A DNA stretch of 64,000 bases from Balanoglossus misakiensis (Eukaryota > Hemichordata), in NCBI GenBank assembly GCA_040954595.2, contig CM082576.2, positions 1,612,001 through 1,676,000 of the forward strand, written 5' to 3'. Made by a program: the position numbers and the translations under genes. Below the pieces are notes generated by a model. The model searched no databases. It saw only the letters and a list, made by a program, of their open reading frames with translations, and was not told the DNA's origin. Below, one piece after another: positions 1 through 27,873 of the stretch. The stretch's first letter is position 1; each line of letters opens with the position of its first letter.

Positions 1-250
1 TGGCACCTGTAGTAGTGCATGGGCAAGATCCCTGTGGATTCACATCCCTTGCTGCAGTCATATACATTACTCGCGGGTTTGTCAGATCACAGTCACTTGA
101 GCACTGTGTTGGGCTCAGAGTCCAAATCCAAATCTGCTCAACAAAATTATTTACACCATGATCATATTATGTGAAATCATAAGTCATGCCGACATAAACA
201 CACAAATATCATACCTCTTCGTTCCTACCATCGATTTCCGTTTCTGCCAT
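1..250 (-). CDS. Possible 5' exons of an unrecognised gene, divergent from MDH1 (partial)
   Basis: On the minus strand an ATG at 250-248 opens a 12-codon reading frame (MAETEIDGRNEE) that ends at 215 before a GTATGA donor. A TTTTGTTGAGCAG acceptor follows, and from 133 down to the window edge the frame is open in matching phase (44 codons plus 1 nt). An upstream exon with a good donor, a good acceptor and a phase-compatible open frame supports a real gene start, head to head with MDH1 about 450 bp away. I do not recognise the protein; the second exon is rich in Cys, Thr and Pro. In human, WDPCP lies head to head with MDH1, but I see no convincing similarity to it. The gene continues beyond the window. 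It could be a chance open frame. Confidence 0.38.
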
Positions 251-698
251 ATTTATTCTCTGCTAATCTTGGCTGTACGGTGTCAAGTGTTACATGTAAA
301 TCAAGAACCAACGCAGCTGCGCGTTGCACATGGTCTTGTTACGTACGTGTGATGTGCAGCTTGTAACCGCCTCACGCAAAATGATGTGGCGTCCTCTCTA
401 AAGTAGTCCGAACATGAAAACGAGATTTTAGAAGGTTGAACCATAAAGCGTTCACATCCAAAGTGCGTGATTTTATGAGTTAATTAATACTGGAGATAAC
501 ATAAAAATTCTACACGGCAGAAATTCAATACAAGTTACTCTATATATGTAACGCGGACTGATTGAATGTCTGTAAATGTGTAGTTAGGCGCCAGCCGGAC
601 TTGTTCAGGGTTCATCGCTGGGCAGACGACGTTGATTGTGGAAGCTCTCCAAACGTGTCAGATTTGAAGAACAATTGCACGTATTTCATATTGTTAAA
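251..698. promoter_or_regulatory. MDH1 promoter and 5'UTR (possibly bidirectional)
   Basis: This is the interval between the MDH1 start codon and the divergent candidate ATG at 250. A TATATATG word at 541-548 could serve as a TATA element, which would put a start site near 570 and give a 5'UTR of about 130 nt. No other strong motif is visible. Assignment is by position and the TATA-like word only. Confidence 0.4.
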
Positions 699-3752
<3,054 letters not shown>

Positions 3753-3889
3753 ATTATCCAAATGATGTCATCCGAGTGCCATTTCATGTACAGCCAGCAA
3801 AGCTTGCATTTAGTGATGTTAGTTTTATAGAAAGATTGAAGCATGTAATAACTGTGTGGTGGTTGGACCAGCAAGAATTTTAATACAAC
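3753..3889 (+). other. MDH1 3'UTR, proximal part
   Basis: Non-coding sequence after the TAA stop. No AATAAA is seen before the transposon begins at 3890. If the first usable signal is the AATAAA at 5156, the mature 3'UTR runs through the transposon and is about 1.4 kb long. Confidence 0.5.
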
Positions 3890-4835
3890 TACCGTATATT
3901 CTCACAAATAAGCGCCACCCTTGATTAGGCGCCAGTGATACCTGACTTTGCTACTTTTTACTTAAAATTAAGCGCCAGGAATTTTTTTTTTTTTTTTTGA
4001 GGTGTGGACGTACGTGAATCATGGCAAGTACTACCGGGGTAACACCTGTTTAGAGGTCTTGTCAAAATCAACGGGGGCTTGCTGCGTGAATAACAATTGA
4101 CCTGAGCAGACAATGCATGCTTTGGGCTGATGTGCTATTTATTTACAAGATGAAATCGGGCACATGTCAACCTCCTAATTTATGTAAATTATTATTCACT
4201 GCAAAAGACACAGGTGCCGGGCGTCTAGACACTCGTCTTTTTCCTGTCGATCGATCGGCAGCCGCTTACGTTACCGGCACTACCACCCAAGTTTGACCAT
4301 ATGGCCAGGGCTTTGAAATAATAGGACTAGTTTCAAGTTGTGAATGTTTGCGGTATTAATTTTCTCATGAATATTCACGCAACGTGAGTATTCACGCAAC
4401 CTTGCCTGACCTTACATGTGTGAGAGCATGACAAAGACGCACTTGGACTAAACCACTATACGTCAGTAGATTTTGTTGATGGTTCAGCCAGCATACTGTA
4501 ATGCTGCTCGTAGTATTCACTTCGTTGACAACTTTTTATTTCTGGAATATTTATTAGACAATACATTGAACTGACTGTATTCGAATAGAAAATGTTAAAA
4601 CTTTACATATGAATTCGAAACAGCCATTCATTGATTGCGGACACCCCCTTACGAGAACACTGATTGGAACGTCCCAAATCATTTGCATATGAATCAACAG
4701 GGTACAGTACAGTATACAGGGCGACCCATGAATAAGCGCCACCGATTCTTGAAAGACTCATTTTTGCCTTTGTTTAGGCGCCACCAAAATTTGAAATGGT
4801 TAAAAAGTGGCGCTTATTTGTGAGAATATACGGTA
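3890..4835. mobile_element. Non-autonomous DNA transposon (MITE-like) with 29-bp terminal inverted repeats
   Basis: The left end (3890-3918, beginning TACCGTATATTCTCACAAAT) and the right end (4807-4835, reverse complement) match perfectly over 29 bp. If the outer TA is counted as a duplicated target, the element is CCGTATATT...AATATACGG flanked by TA on both sides. Both ends carry subterminal copies of an AAGCGCCA/AGGCGCCA word: about 3911, 3927 and 3969 on the left; about 4733, 4777 and inverted in the terminal repeat on the right. That is typical of transposase-binding arrays. About 946 bp long with no transposase-like reading frame, so it depends on a relative elsewhere. It lies in the MDH1 3' region. 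The TA duplication would fit a Tc1/mariner-like family, but the superfamily is not certain. Confidence 0.82.
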
Positions 4836-5725
4836 TTATGTATCATTGAGTTTGTGTTCTGTAATGAGAAACATGGCAATTTAAAAATGTCATCGAACTT
4901 CTAGCAGTGGCTATTATTTTTGTTTGTATGCTTTAGGATCAACGGACCAACTGTCTTTGTGTGGAATGTTAACTGAAGTTTTATTACCAGTAGTTTGGAA
5001 ATTAAACTATAGTATTGAGGAGCCTGTGTGGGTTTGCATTGAACTAGTACTGGAGAACAACATGTGTGTACATGTATTTTTGTTGTAGTCAATATTGTAA
5101 CATCCTATTCCATCCCAGTCAAAATTACAATCATGGTTTTTGCTGATAACACTGAAATAAACTGCACAGAAATTAATACCAGGTTTGTGATAGTTATTTT
5201 ATGTAGCAAGGTTTGAGAACTATGAATACCCATCCAGGTCAGAACTTGAACAAATGACATATCAAAATAGCTTCATGCCCTCTCCCCTGACGAAGAGATT
5301 CCGTTTACCATATTTCAATGCTGTCAAAAACAAGACTAATGGTTGACACCGATGAGACTTGAGGCTCTTTGACCGTCGTCTGCAATCGACAGCCAGTTCC
5401 ATCCAAGAAACTTCAGTTCTGTGGGGGAAAACAGACGTAACAGTCGCAATTAAATTACTGCCACATTGAAGCGCTGGGGGCGCTGTGCAAGTTGACCTAA
5501 CTTGACTCTCCAACTGAATGACCCTTGACCGGCGCCTGGACTGCTGAATTGTTTGTCGCGGTTTGATTACTAATATTTGTCCTGGTGAGGTCTTAGCGTT
5601 TGGTCTGAACAGGAAAAATACAAATCTACGATTTTATTTTATTATTTTTATCTGCAAAGACAGCGTAAGGCAAGTCACTCACCTACGTGCACAAACGACG
5701 AAACGTGAGTTGAAGGAGTTCGAAG
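4836..5725. other. MDH1 distal 3' region and UGP2 promoter
   Basis: This 890-bp gap holds an AATAAA at 5156-5161, the likely MDH1 polyadenylation signal. It is followed by the presumed UGP2 promoter and 5'UTR. No coding exon was recognised. No TATA element stands out next to the UGP2 start. Confidence 0.5.
5156..5161 (+). terminator. AATAAA polyadenylation signal, probable for MDH1
   Basis: First canonical AATAAA seen downstream of the MDH1 stop, about 1.4 kb away and beyond the transposon insertion. Confidence 0.45.
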
Positions 5726-18237
<12,512 letters not shown>

Positions 18238-20683
18238 ATAGAGAGACCTTGTCAGCATTCACATACATATTTCTACATTGTTGTGTGTAATGTCAGATTC
18301 ATACGGGATGTTTTTTCTTGTATTTACTCACTCTTAGACTCTCTCACAGCCTCTCTCACAGCCTGTGCAGACTTATGGTCTGATTGAACGCTTGAGGATG
18401 CATCAGTATGCAACATGTAAAGAACAAGCCCTGTAGGGAACCGTGGGCTGTGAGACAGTCTACCTCACTCTGTCCTTGCCTCGTCTATGCAGAGATTACT
18501 GTAATTTACTTTGAAATATGAAACTTGCTAAATAATGAAATATTTATGGGTTTCTGATTGTCAGCACAGACTGATTCTGTCTCTAAAAGATTCAAAACAT
18601 CTCCAATTCCCTATATATCCTTTCTTTAAGTAATGACAGATATCCTCAACCCAGACAATACGTGTGATTCAAAAGCGTGGAAAGCTTGATGTGTAGCAGT
18701 GATAATACAGGTACATTGGTTTGTGTGAAAATCATGCTAGATTAGGTAATAATGACCAAAACAGGTAATATGTACAAGTACTGTTATCTTTGTGTTTTTG
18801 TGTTTAGTAGATGATTAGCATAATGCCTGAAGTTTGATTGTTTTTAGACACAGGTCATTCTCTGAATGACACCATCATTGTTATCATTAGCATGAACATC
18901 AAATTCACAACATAGTTTGTAATGTATTATTCCATACTTTATGTTTACCTGAAGGACTGAATAATGTTACTGAATCAGTCATCACAAAGTGCATATAACA
19001 TCAATGATAGGCGATTGGATCAATTTATACTCTGATTGTGAAAATACTGCTAAAATATTGTGTTCTAAGTAAGTGTACATTTCTTACCTTTTTTAGTATT
19101 TCCTGACCTTGGTGGTTGTGGTTTGAGAGAATGTCAGTTTAACCCTTTCACCGACATGGTTTGGTTCAACTCCATTGTTGTCAATGGCAGTGTTGGACAT
19201 CTCTACAGGGAAATAGGGGTGATAGGGTTCACAAAGTGAAAACTACTGTGTACAGACAGAAGCCAGCAGTCATTGTTTTAAGTGATGGTCTTTGTAACAA
19301 CAACTTTCACAGCCTTTGGCCGTAAACCTTTTAGTCAAATTTCCCTTCTGTTCCTTGTTGCTCTAAAGTCCCACTGTGTGGAACTTGTACACTTTCTTCT
19401 GATGAATGTACATTCAAATAGAATAGACTCTCTGGTTTGATTGAAATGTTTTATATCAAATAGATACAAAGCTTTAATTCTGTGAATACAATTTCCATGA
19501 CCCCTGTATGACCTTGCCTTCTGGTATTTTGGTGGAAGTGTGGCAATTTTTCAGTGTTCTTGTTTTGGTAGAAGTTGAATAGCTTGAGTTAACATGGTGG
19601 CGTTATGTCTATTACTCGACTCATACAAATTCAAAAACAAAACAGGGATGTGTCAGAGGTCATGCAAATTGCCAAGTCACACACTTTACAAAGCAGATCT
19701 TGCTACAGTGTTTCACAGTGCATTCACCATTGCAGATGTAGTCCGTGCTCAGAATTGCTGAGATTGATTGAATTATAAGACATTGCATCTTTAAAGAGAT
19801 GAGTTTATCAGTAGATGTGTTAAATTAATACTGGACAAAGTTGTAATGTTGTAATTGCTTTTGAGAAACTTGGACTATTCTGCATCAGTCAATCATCAGC
19901 AAGAAATGAAACTGAATACATTATACTAAACAGGATTGTTATTTCATTAAAAAAAGTAAATATAAAGGCTATTCCGTCTATTATGATAGATTCTTATGAT
20001 GAGAGAAGAGAAATATAATTATAATGATAGTTCTATATGATGGCATTTTTAAGACATGTAGTTTTATGTTTGTTGGATTTTGAAATGTTAAAGCATTTTT
20101 CCAATGAGGTTTTTGTTTTATTTACTTGATTGGAGTGTTGCAATATGATGTGTACATTATATTCCATGGCATTCTAGGTCAGTACAATTCAGCAGATTTT
20201 CTACAAAGTAGCCACAGCATCATAATTGTCATGAATCAAGTGTTTCAGTTGTGTGCTTATGATATGATATTGCTTTGATAAAATTGTAAAATGTGGTCCA
20301 GTCAACTATTATCTTAGCGAACTCATTCACAGCAGTATTAAAATTCATGACAACTCAAAAGCAACAACGCTGAAAGCTGTGTGTGCATAATGTTTCTTTC
20401 AATATTATCGAGCACACTGTCCTCTATCAGACATTATATTATACCAGTATATTGATGGAGTAAATCACGCTATTTTATTGGTCGAGACACGACACGTGAC
20501 TGTGATATATTCGTCATATACAACAGTCATATATCACACAAAACTCATAGTAAAAGAAAATTCCTTTTTAAAATGTTTTATGCAAAGTCTCAATATACTG
20601 GTATAATATAATAGCAATAAAACACCCCCAGCCATGGTATACCACTCGATTTTGACCAGTTCAACTCCATATACGCAGAAACT
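18238..20683 (+). other. UGP2 3'UTR and sequence up to the satellite
   Basis: About 2.4 kb after the UGP2 stop without a recognised gene. An ATTAAA lies near 19946 and an AATAAA at 20616-20621, just before the satellite; either could end the UGP2 transcript. A short tandem CTCTCTCACAGC occurs near 18340. At about 20498-20540 a TGTGATATAT word is repeated inverted (ATATATCACA). Confidence 0.5.
20616..20621 (+). terminator. AATAAA, possible UGP2 distal polyadenylation signal
   Basis: Canonical hexamer about 65 bp before the first satellite monomer. An earlier ATTAAA at about 19946 is an alternative. Confidence 0.3.
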
Positions 20684-21645
20684 CATTTTTGACACTTTTC
20701 GTGAGCTGTAACCCATGAAAAATGCCCAATATGACAAAATCACCAAAAGTTTCCAAAGTCGAGAATTTGTCATTTTTGACACTTTTCGTGAGCTGTAACC
20801 CATGAAAAATGCCCAATATGACAAAATCACCAAAAGTTTCCAAAGTCGAGAATTTGTCATTTTTGACACTTTTCGTGAGCTGTAACCCATGAAAAATGAC
20901 AAAATCACAAAAGTTTGCAAAAGTCGAGTATTTGTCATTTTTGACACATTTCGTGAACTATAACACATGAAAAATGTCAAAAATGACAACATCACAAAAG
21001 TTTCCAAAGTCGAGAATTTCTCATCTGTCGACCGTTTTCATGAGCTATAACCCATGAAAAATGTCCAAAATGACAAAATCACAAAAGTTTGCAAAAGTCG
21101 AGTATTTGTCATTTTTGACACTTTTCGTGAACTAAAACCCATGAAAATGTCAAAAACGACAAAATCACCAAAGTTTGCAAAAGTAGAGAATTTCCCATCT
21201 CTTGACCGTTTTCATGAGCTATAACCCATGAAAAATGCCCAATATGACAAAATCACCAAAGTTTGCAAAAGTCGAGTATTTGTCATTTTTGACACTTTTC
21301 GTGAACTAAAACCCATGAAAATGTCAAAAACGACAAAATCACCAAAGTTTGCAAAAGTCGAGTATTTGTCATTTTTGACACTTTTCGTGAACTATAACCC
21401 ATGAAAAATGCCAAAAATGACAAAATCACCAAAGTTTCGAAAGTCGGGAATTTCTTATTTGTCGACCGTTTTCGTGAACTATAACCCATGGAAAATGACA
21501 AAATGACAAAATCACCAAATTTTCCAAAGTCTAGAATTTCTCATCTCTTGACCGTTTTCATGAGCTATAACCCATGAAAAATGTCAAAAATGACAAAATC
21601 ACCAATGTTTGCAAAAGTCGATTATTTGTCATTTTTGCCACTTTT
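20684..21645. repeat. Left edge of satellite: divergent 87-bp monomers
   Basis: Tandem monomers with spacing of exactly 87 bp at the first three copies (GACACTTTTC at 20691, 20778, 20865), then irregular (78 bp to the next). The monomers differ from each other by many substitutions and small deletions. They share with the core only the box CATGAGCTATAACCCATG (often as CGTGAACTATAACCCATG) and an AAAGTCGAGAATT block. This pattern is what is expected of old satellite copies at an array edge that no longer take part in homogenisation. Confidence 0.93.
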
Positions 21646-21917
21646 CATGGGTTATAGCTCATGAAAACCAGTCGACAGAAGAGAAATATCCGACTTTGGA
21701 AAATTGGGTGATTTTATCATTTTGGACATTTTTCATGTGTTATAGCTCATGAAAACGGTCAAGAGATGAGAAATTCTCGACTTTGGAAACTTTGATGATT
21801 TTGGACATTTTTCATGGGTTATAGCACATGAAAACGGTCGACAAATGAGAAATTCCCGACATTGGAAAATTTGTTGATTTTGTCATTTTGGACATTTTTC
21901 ATGGGTTATAGCTCATG
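21646..21917. repeat. Inverted segment of satellite monomers
   Basis: Here the box reads CATGGGTTATAGCTCATG, the reverse complement of the usual orientation, at 21646-21663 and 21900-21917 and about twice in between. About three monomers are inverted. The switch in occurs at the first of these boxes and the switch back immediately after the last, where sequence continues ATATAACCCATGATTTTT into the core family. Confidence 0.88.
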
Positions 21918-23461
21918 AAAATATAACCCATGATTTTTATCAAAAATCGGAGAAATTTTGAAATTTCGCAAAGTCGAAAAATTGTCATTTTCGGATGATT
22001 TTCATGAGCTATAACCCATGATTTTTTCAAAAAATGAAGAAATTTTGAAATTTCGGAAAGTCGAAAAATTGTCATGAGCTATAACCCATGATTTTGTCAA
22101 AAAATGAAGAAATTTTGAAATTTCGGAAAGTCGAAAAATTGTCGTTTTCGGATGATTTTCATGAGCTATAACCCATGATTTTGTCAAAAAATGAAGAAAT
22201 TTTGAAATTTCGGAAAGTCGAAAAATTGTCATTTTCGAATGATTTTCATGAGCTATAACCCATGATTTTGTCAAAAAATGAAGAAATTTTGAAATTTCGG
22301 AAAGTCGAAAAATTGTCATTTTCGGATGATTTTCATGAGCTATAACCCATGATTTTGTCAAAAAATGAAGAAATTTTGAAATTTCGGAAAGTCGAAAAAT
22401 TGTCATTTTCGGATGATTTTCATGAGCTATAAACCATGATTTTGTCAAAAAATGAAGAAATTTTGAAATTTCGGAAAGTCGAAAAATTGTCGTTTTCGGA
22501 TGATTTTCATGAGCTATAACCCATGATTTTGTCAAAAAATGAAGAAATTTTGAAATTTCGGAAAGTCGAAAAATTGTCATTTTCGGATGATTTTCATGAG
22601 CTATAACCCATGATTTTGTCAAAAAATGAAGAAATTTTGAAATTTCGGAAAGTCGAAAAATTGTCATTTTCGGATGATTTTCATGAGCTATAACCCATGA
22701 TTTTCTCAAAAAATGAAGAAATTTTGAAATTTCGGAAAGTCGAAAAATTGTCATTTTCGGATGATTTTCATGAGCTATAACCCATGATTTTGTCAAAAAA
22801 TGAAGAAATTTTGAAATTTCGGAAAGTCGAAAAATTGTCATTTTCGGATGATTTTCATGAGCTATAACCCATGATTTTGTCAAAAAATGAAGAAATTTTG
22901 AAATTTCGGAAAGTCGAAAAATTGTCATTTTCGGATGATTTTCATGGGCTATAACCCATGATTTTGTCAAAAAATGAAGAAATTTTGAAATTTCGGAAAG
23001 TCGAAAAATTGTCATTTTCGGATGATTTTCATGGGCTATAACCCATGATTTTGTCAAAAAATGAAGAAATTTTGAAATTTCGGAAAGTCGAAAAATTGTC
23101 ATTTTCGGATGATTTTCATGGGCTATAACCCATGATTTTCTCAAAAAATGAAGAAATTTTGAAATTTCGGAAAGTCGAAAAATTGTCATTTTCGGATGAT
23201 TTTCATGGGCTATAACCCATGATTTTCTCAAAAAATGAAGAAATTTTGAAATTTCGGAAAGTCGAAAAATTGTCATTTTCGGATGATTTTCATGAGCTAT
23301 AACCCATGATTTTGTCAAAAAATGAAGAAATTTTGAAATTTCGGAAAGTCGAAAAATTGTCATTTTCGGATGATTTTCATGAGCTATAACCCATGATTTT
23401 GTCAAAAAATGAAGAAATTTTGAAATTTCGGAAAGTCGAAAAATTGTCATTTTCGGATGAT

Positions 23462-26400
23462 TACCCATGATTTTGTCAAAAAATGAAGAAATTTTGAAAT
23501 TTCGGAAAGTCGAAAAATTGTCAATTTCGGATGATTTTCATGAGCTATAACCCATGATTTTGTCAAAAAATGAAGAAATTTTGAAATTTCGGAAAGTCGA
23601 AAAATTGTCAATTTCGGATGATTTTCATGAGCTATAACCCATGATTTTGTCAAAAAATGAAGAAATTTTGAAATTTCGGAAAGTCGAAAAATTGTCATTT
23701 TCGGATGATTTTCATGAGCTATAACCCATGATTTTGTCAAAAAATGAAGAAATTTTGAAATTTCGGAAAGTCGAAAAATTGTCATTTTCGGATGATTTTC
23801 ATGAGCTATAACCCATGATTTTGTCAAAAAATGAAGAAATTTTGAAACTTCGGAAAGTCGAAAAATTGTCATTTTCGGATGATTTTCATGAGCTATAACC
23901 CATGATTTTGTCAAAAAATGAAGAAATTTTGAAATTTCGGAAAGTCGAAAAATTGTCATTTTCGGATGATTTTCATGAGCTATAACCCATGATTTTGTCA
24001 AAAAATGAAGAAATTTTGAAATTTCGGAAAGTCGAAAAATTGTCATTTTCGGATGATTTTCATGAGCTATAACCCATGATTTTGTCAAAAAATGAAGAAA
24101 TTTTGAAATTTCGGAAAGTCGAAAAATTGTCATTTTCGGATGATTTTCATGAGCTATAACCCATGATTTTGTCAAAAAATGAAGAAATTTTGAAATTTCG
24201 GAAAGTCGAAAAATTGTCATTTTCGGATGATTTTCATGAGCTATAACCCATGATTTTGTCAAAAAATGAAGAAATTTTGAAATTTCGGAAAGTCGAAAAA
24301 TTGTCATTTTCGGATGATTTTCATGAGCTATAACCCATGATTTTGTCAAAAAATGAAGAAATTTTGAAATTTCGGAAAGTCGAAAAATTGTCAATTTCGG
24401 ATGATTTTCATGAGCTATAACCCATGATTTTGTCAAAAAATGAAGAAATTTTGAAATTTCGGAAAGTCGAAAAATTGTCATTTTCGGATGATTTTCATGA
24501 GCTATAACCCATGATTTTGTCAAAAAATGAAGAAATTTTGAAATTTCGGAAAGTCGAAAAATTGTCATTTTCGGATGATTTTCATGAGCTATAACCCATG
24601 ATTTTGTCAAAAAATGAAGAAATTTTGAAATTTCGGAAAGTCGAAAAATTGTCATTTTCGGATGATTTTCATGAGCTATAACCCATGATTTTGTCAAAAA
24701 ATGAAGAAATTTTGAAATTTCGGAAAGTCGAAAAATTGTCATTTTCGGATGATTTTCATGAGCTATAACCCATGATTTTGTCAAAAAATGAAGAAATTTT
24801 GAAATTTCGGAAAGTCGAAAAATTGTCATTTTCGGATGATTTTCATGAGCTATAACCCATGATTTTGTCAAAAAATGAAGAAATTTTGAAATTTCGGAAA
24901 GTCGAAAAATTGTCATTTTCGGATGATTTTCATGAGCTATAACCCATGATTTTGTCAAAAAATGAAGAAATTTTGAAATTTCGGAAAGTCGAAAAATTGT
25001 CATTTTCGGATGATTTTCATGAGCTATAACCCATGATTTTGTCAAAAAATGAAGAAATTTTGAAATTTCGGAAAGTCGAAAAATTGTCATTTTCGGATGA
25101 TTTTCATGGGCTATAACCCATGATTTTGTCAAAAAATGAAGAAATTTTGAAATTTCGGAAAGTCGAAAAATTGTCATTTTCGGATGATTTTCATGGGCTA
25201 TAACCCATGATTTTCTCAAAAAATGAAGAAATTTTGAAATTTCGGAAAGTCGAAAAATTGTCATTTTCGGATGATTTTCATGGGCTATAACCCATGATTT
25301 TCTCAAAAAATGAAGAAATTTTGAAATTTCGGAAAGTCGAAAAATTGTCATTTTCGGATGATTTTCATGGGCTATAACCCATGATTTTCTCAAAAAATGA
25401 AGAAATTTTGAAATTTCGGAAAGTCGAAAAATTGTCATTTTCGGATGATTTTCATGAGCTATAACCCATGATTTTGTCAAAAAATGAAGAAATTTTGAAA
25501 TTTCGGAAAGTCGAAAAATTGTCATTTTCGGATGATTTTCATGAGCTATAACCCATGATTTTGTCAAAAAATGAAGAAATTTTGAAATTTCGGAAAGTCG
25601 AAAAATTGTCATTTTCGGATGATTACCCATGATTTTGTCAAAAAATGAAGAAATTTTGAAATTTCGGAAAGTCGAAAAATTGTCAATTTCGGATGATTTT
25701 CATGAGCTATAACCCATGATTTTGTCAAAAAATGAAGAAATTTTGAAATTTCGGAAAGTCGAAAAATTGTCAATTTCGGATGATTTTCATGAGCTATAAC
25801 CCATGATTTTGTCAAAAAATGAAGAAATTTTGAAATTTCGGAAAGTCGAAAAATTGTCATTTTCGGATGATTTTCATGAGCTATAACCCATGATTTTGTC
25901 AAAAAATGAAGAAATTTTGAAATTTCGGAAAGTCGAAAAATTGTCATTTTCGGATGATTTTCATGAGCTATAACCCATGATTTTGTCATAAAATGAAGAA
26001 ATTTTGAAACTTCGGAAAGTCGAAAAATTGTCATTTTCGGATGATTTTCATGAGCTATAACCCATGATTTTGTCAAAAAATGAAGAAATTTTGAAATTTC
26101 GGAAAGTCGAAAAATTGTCATTTTCGGATGATTTTCATGAGCTATAACCCATGATTTTGTCAAAAAATGAAGAAATTTTGAAATTTCGGAAAGTCGAAAA
26201 ATTGTCAATTTCGGATGATTTTCATGAGCTATAACCCATGATTTTGTCAAAAAATGAAGAAATTTTGAAATTTCGGAAAGTCGAAAAATTGTCATTTTCG
26301 GATGATTTTCATGAGCTATAACCCATGATTTTGTCAAAAAATGAAGAAATTTTGAAATTTCGGAAAGTCGAAAAATTGTCATTTTCGGATGATTTTCATG

Positions 26401-27873
26401 AGCTATAACCCATGATTTTGTCAAAAAATGAAGAAATTTTGAAATTTCGGAAAGTCGAAAAATTGTCATTTTCGGATGATTTTCATGAGCTATAACCCAT
26501 GATTTTGTCAAAAAATGAAGAAATTTTGAAATTTCGGAAAGTCGAAAAATTGTCATTTTCGGATGATTTTCATGAGCTATAACCCATGATTTTGTCAAAA
26601 AATGAAGAAATTTTGAAATTTCGGAAAGTCGAAAAATTGTCATTTTCGGATGATTTTCATGAGCTATAACCCATGATTTTGTCAAAAAATGAAGAAATTT
26701 TGAAATTTCGGAAAGTCGAAAAATTGTCATTTTCGGATGATTTTCATGAGCTATAACCCATGATTTTGTCAAAAAATGAAGAAATTTTGAAATTTCGGAA
26801 AGTCGAAAAATTGTCATTTTCGGATGATTTTCATGAGCTATAACCCATGATTTTGTCAAAAAATGAAGAAATTTTGAAATTTCGGAAAGTCGAAAAATTG
26901 TCATTTTCGGATGATTTTCATGAGCTATAACCCATGATTTTGTCAAAAAATGAAGAAATTTTGAAATTTCGGAAAGTCGAAAAATTGTCATTTTCGGATG
27001 ATTTTCATGAGCTATAACCCATGATTTTGTCAAAAAATGAAGAAATTTTGAAATTTCGGAAAGTCGAAAAATTGTCATTTTCGGATGATTTTCATGAGCT
27101 ATAACCCATGATTTTGTCAAAAAATGAAGAAATTTTGAAATTTCGGAAAGTCGAAAAATTGTCATTTTCGGATGATTTTCATGAGCTATAACCCATGATT
27201 TTGTCAAAAAATGAAGAAATTTTGAAATTTCGGAAAGTCGAAAAATTGTCATTTTCGGATGATTTTCATGAGCTATAACCCATGATTTTGTCAAAAAATG
27301 AAGAAATTTTGAAATTTCGGAAAGTCGAAAAATTGTCATTTTCGGATGATTTTCATGGGCTATAACCCATGATTTTGTCAAAAAATGAAGAAATTTTGAA
27401 ATTTCGGAAAGTCGAAAAATTGTCATTTTCGGATGATTTTCATGGGCTATAACCCATGATTTTCTCAAAAAATGAAGAAATTTTGAAATTTCGGAAAGTC
27501 GAAAAATTGTCATTTTCGGATGATTTTCATGGGCTATAACCCATGATTTTCTCAAAAAATGAAGAAATTTTGAAATTTCGGAAAGTCGAAAAATTGTCAT
27601 TTTCGGATGATTTTCATGGGCTATAACCCATGATTTTCTCAAAAAATGAAGAAATTTTGAAATTTCGGAAAGTCGAAAAATTGTCATTTTCGGATGATTT
27701 TCATGAGCTATAACCCATGATTTTGTCAAAAAATGAAGAAATTTTGAAATTTCGGAAAGTCGAAAAATTGTCATTTTCGGATGATTTTCATGAGCTATAA
27801 CCCATGATTTTGTCAAAAAATGAAGAAATTTTGAAATTTCGGAAAGTCGAAAAATTGTCATTTTCGGATGATT
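23462..27873. repeat. Higher-order repeat: two clear tandem copies of 25 and 26 monomers
   Basis: Truncated-monomer junctions (GGATGATTACCCATG or GGATGATTTACCCATG) occur at about 23462, 25624 and 27873. The copies are 2162 and 2249 bp: 25 and 26 monomers minus 13 or 12 bp of the box. Each copy begins with two GTCAATT-variant monomers. A GAAACTTCGG monomer follows at a fixed place (23848, 26010, 28260), then another GTCAATT monomer. Each copy ends with one GGGC/GTC monomer, three GGGC/CTC monomers and two normal ones. A third copy starts at 27873, and a further one lies at 32484-34733 (marker at 32870). Confidence 0.85.

Noticed and set aside
3753-3830. Mammal-like stop-codon readthrough of MDH1 giving a peroxisomal extension
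   Set aside because: The stop is TAA followed by ATT, not the leaky TGA CTA context, and the downstream frame does not end in a PTS1-like tripeptide.
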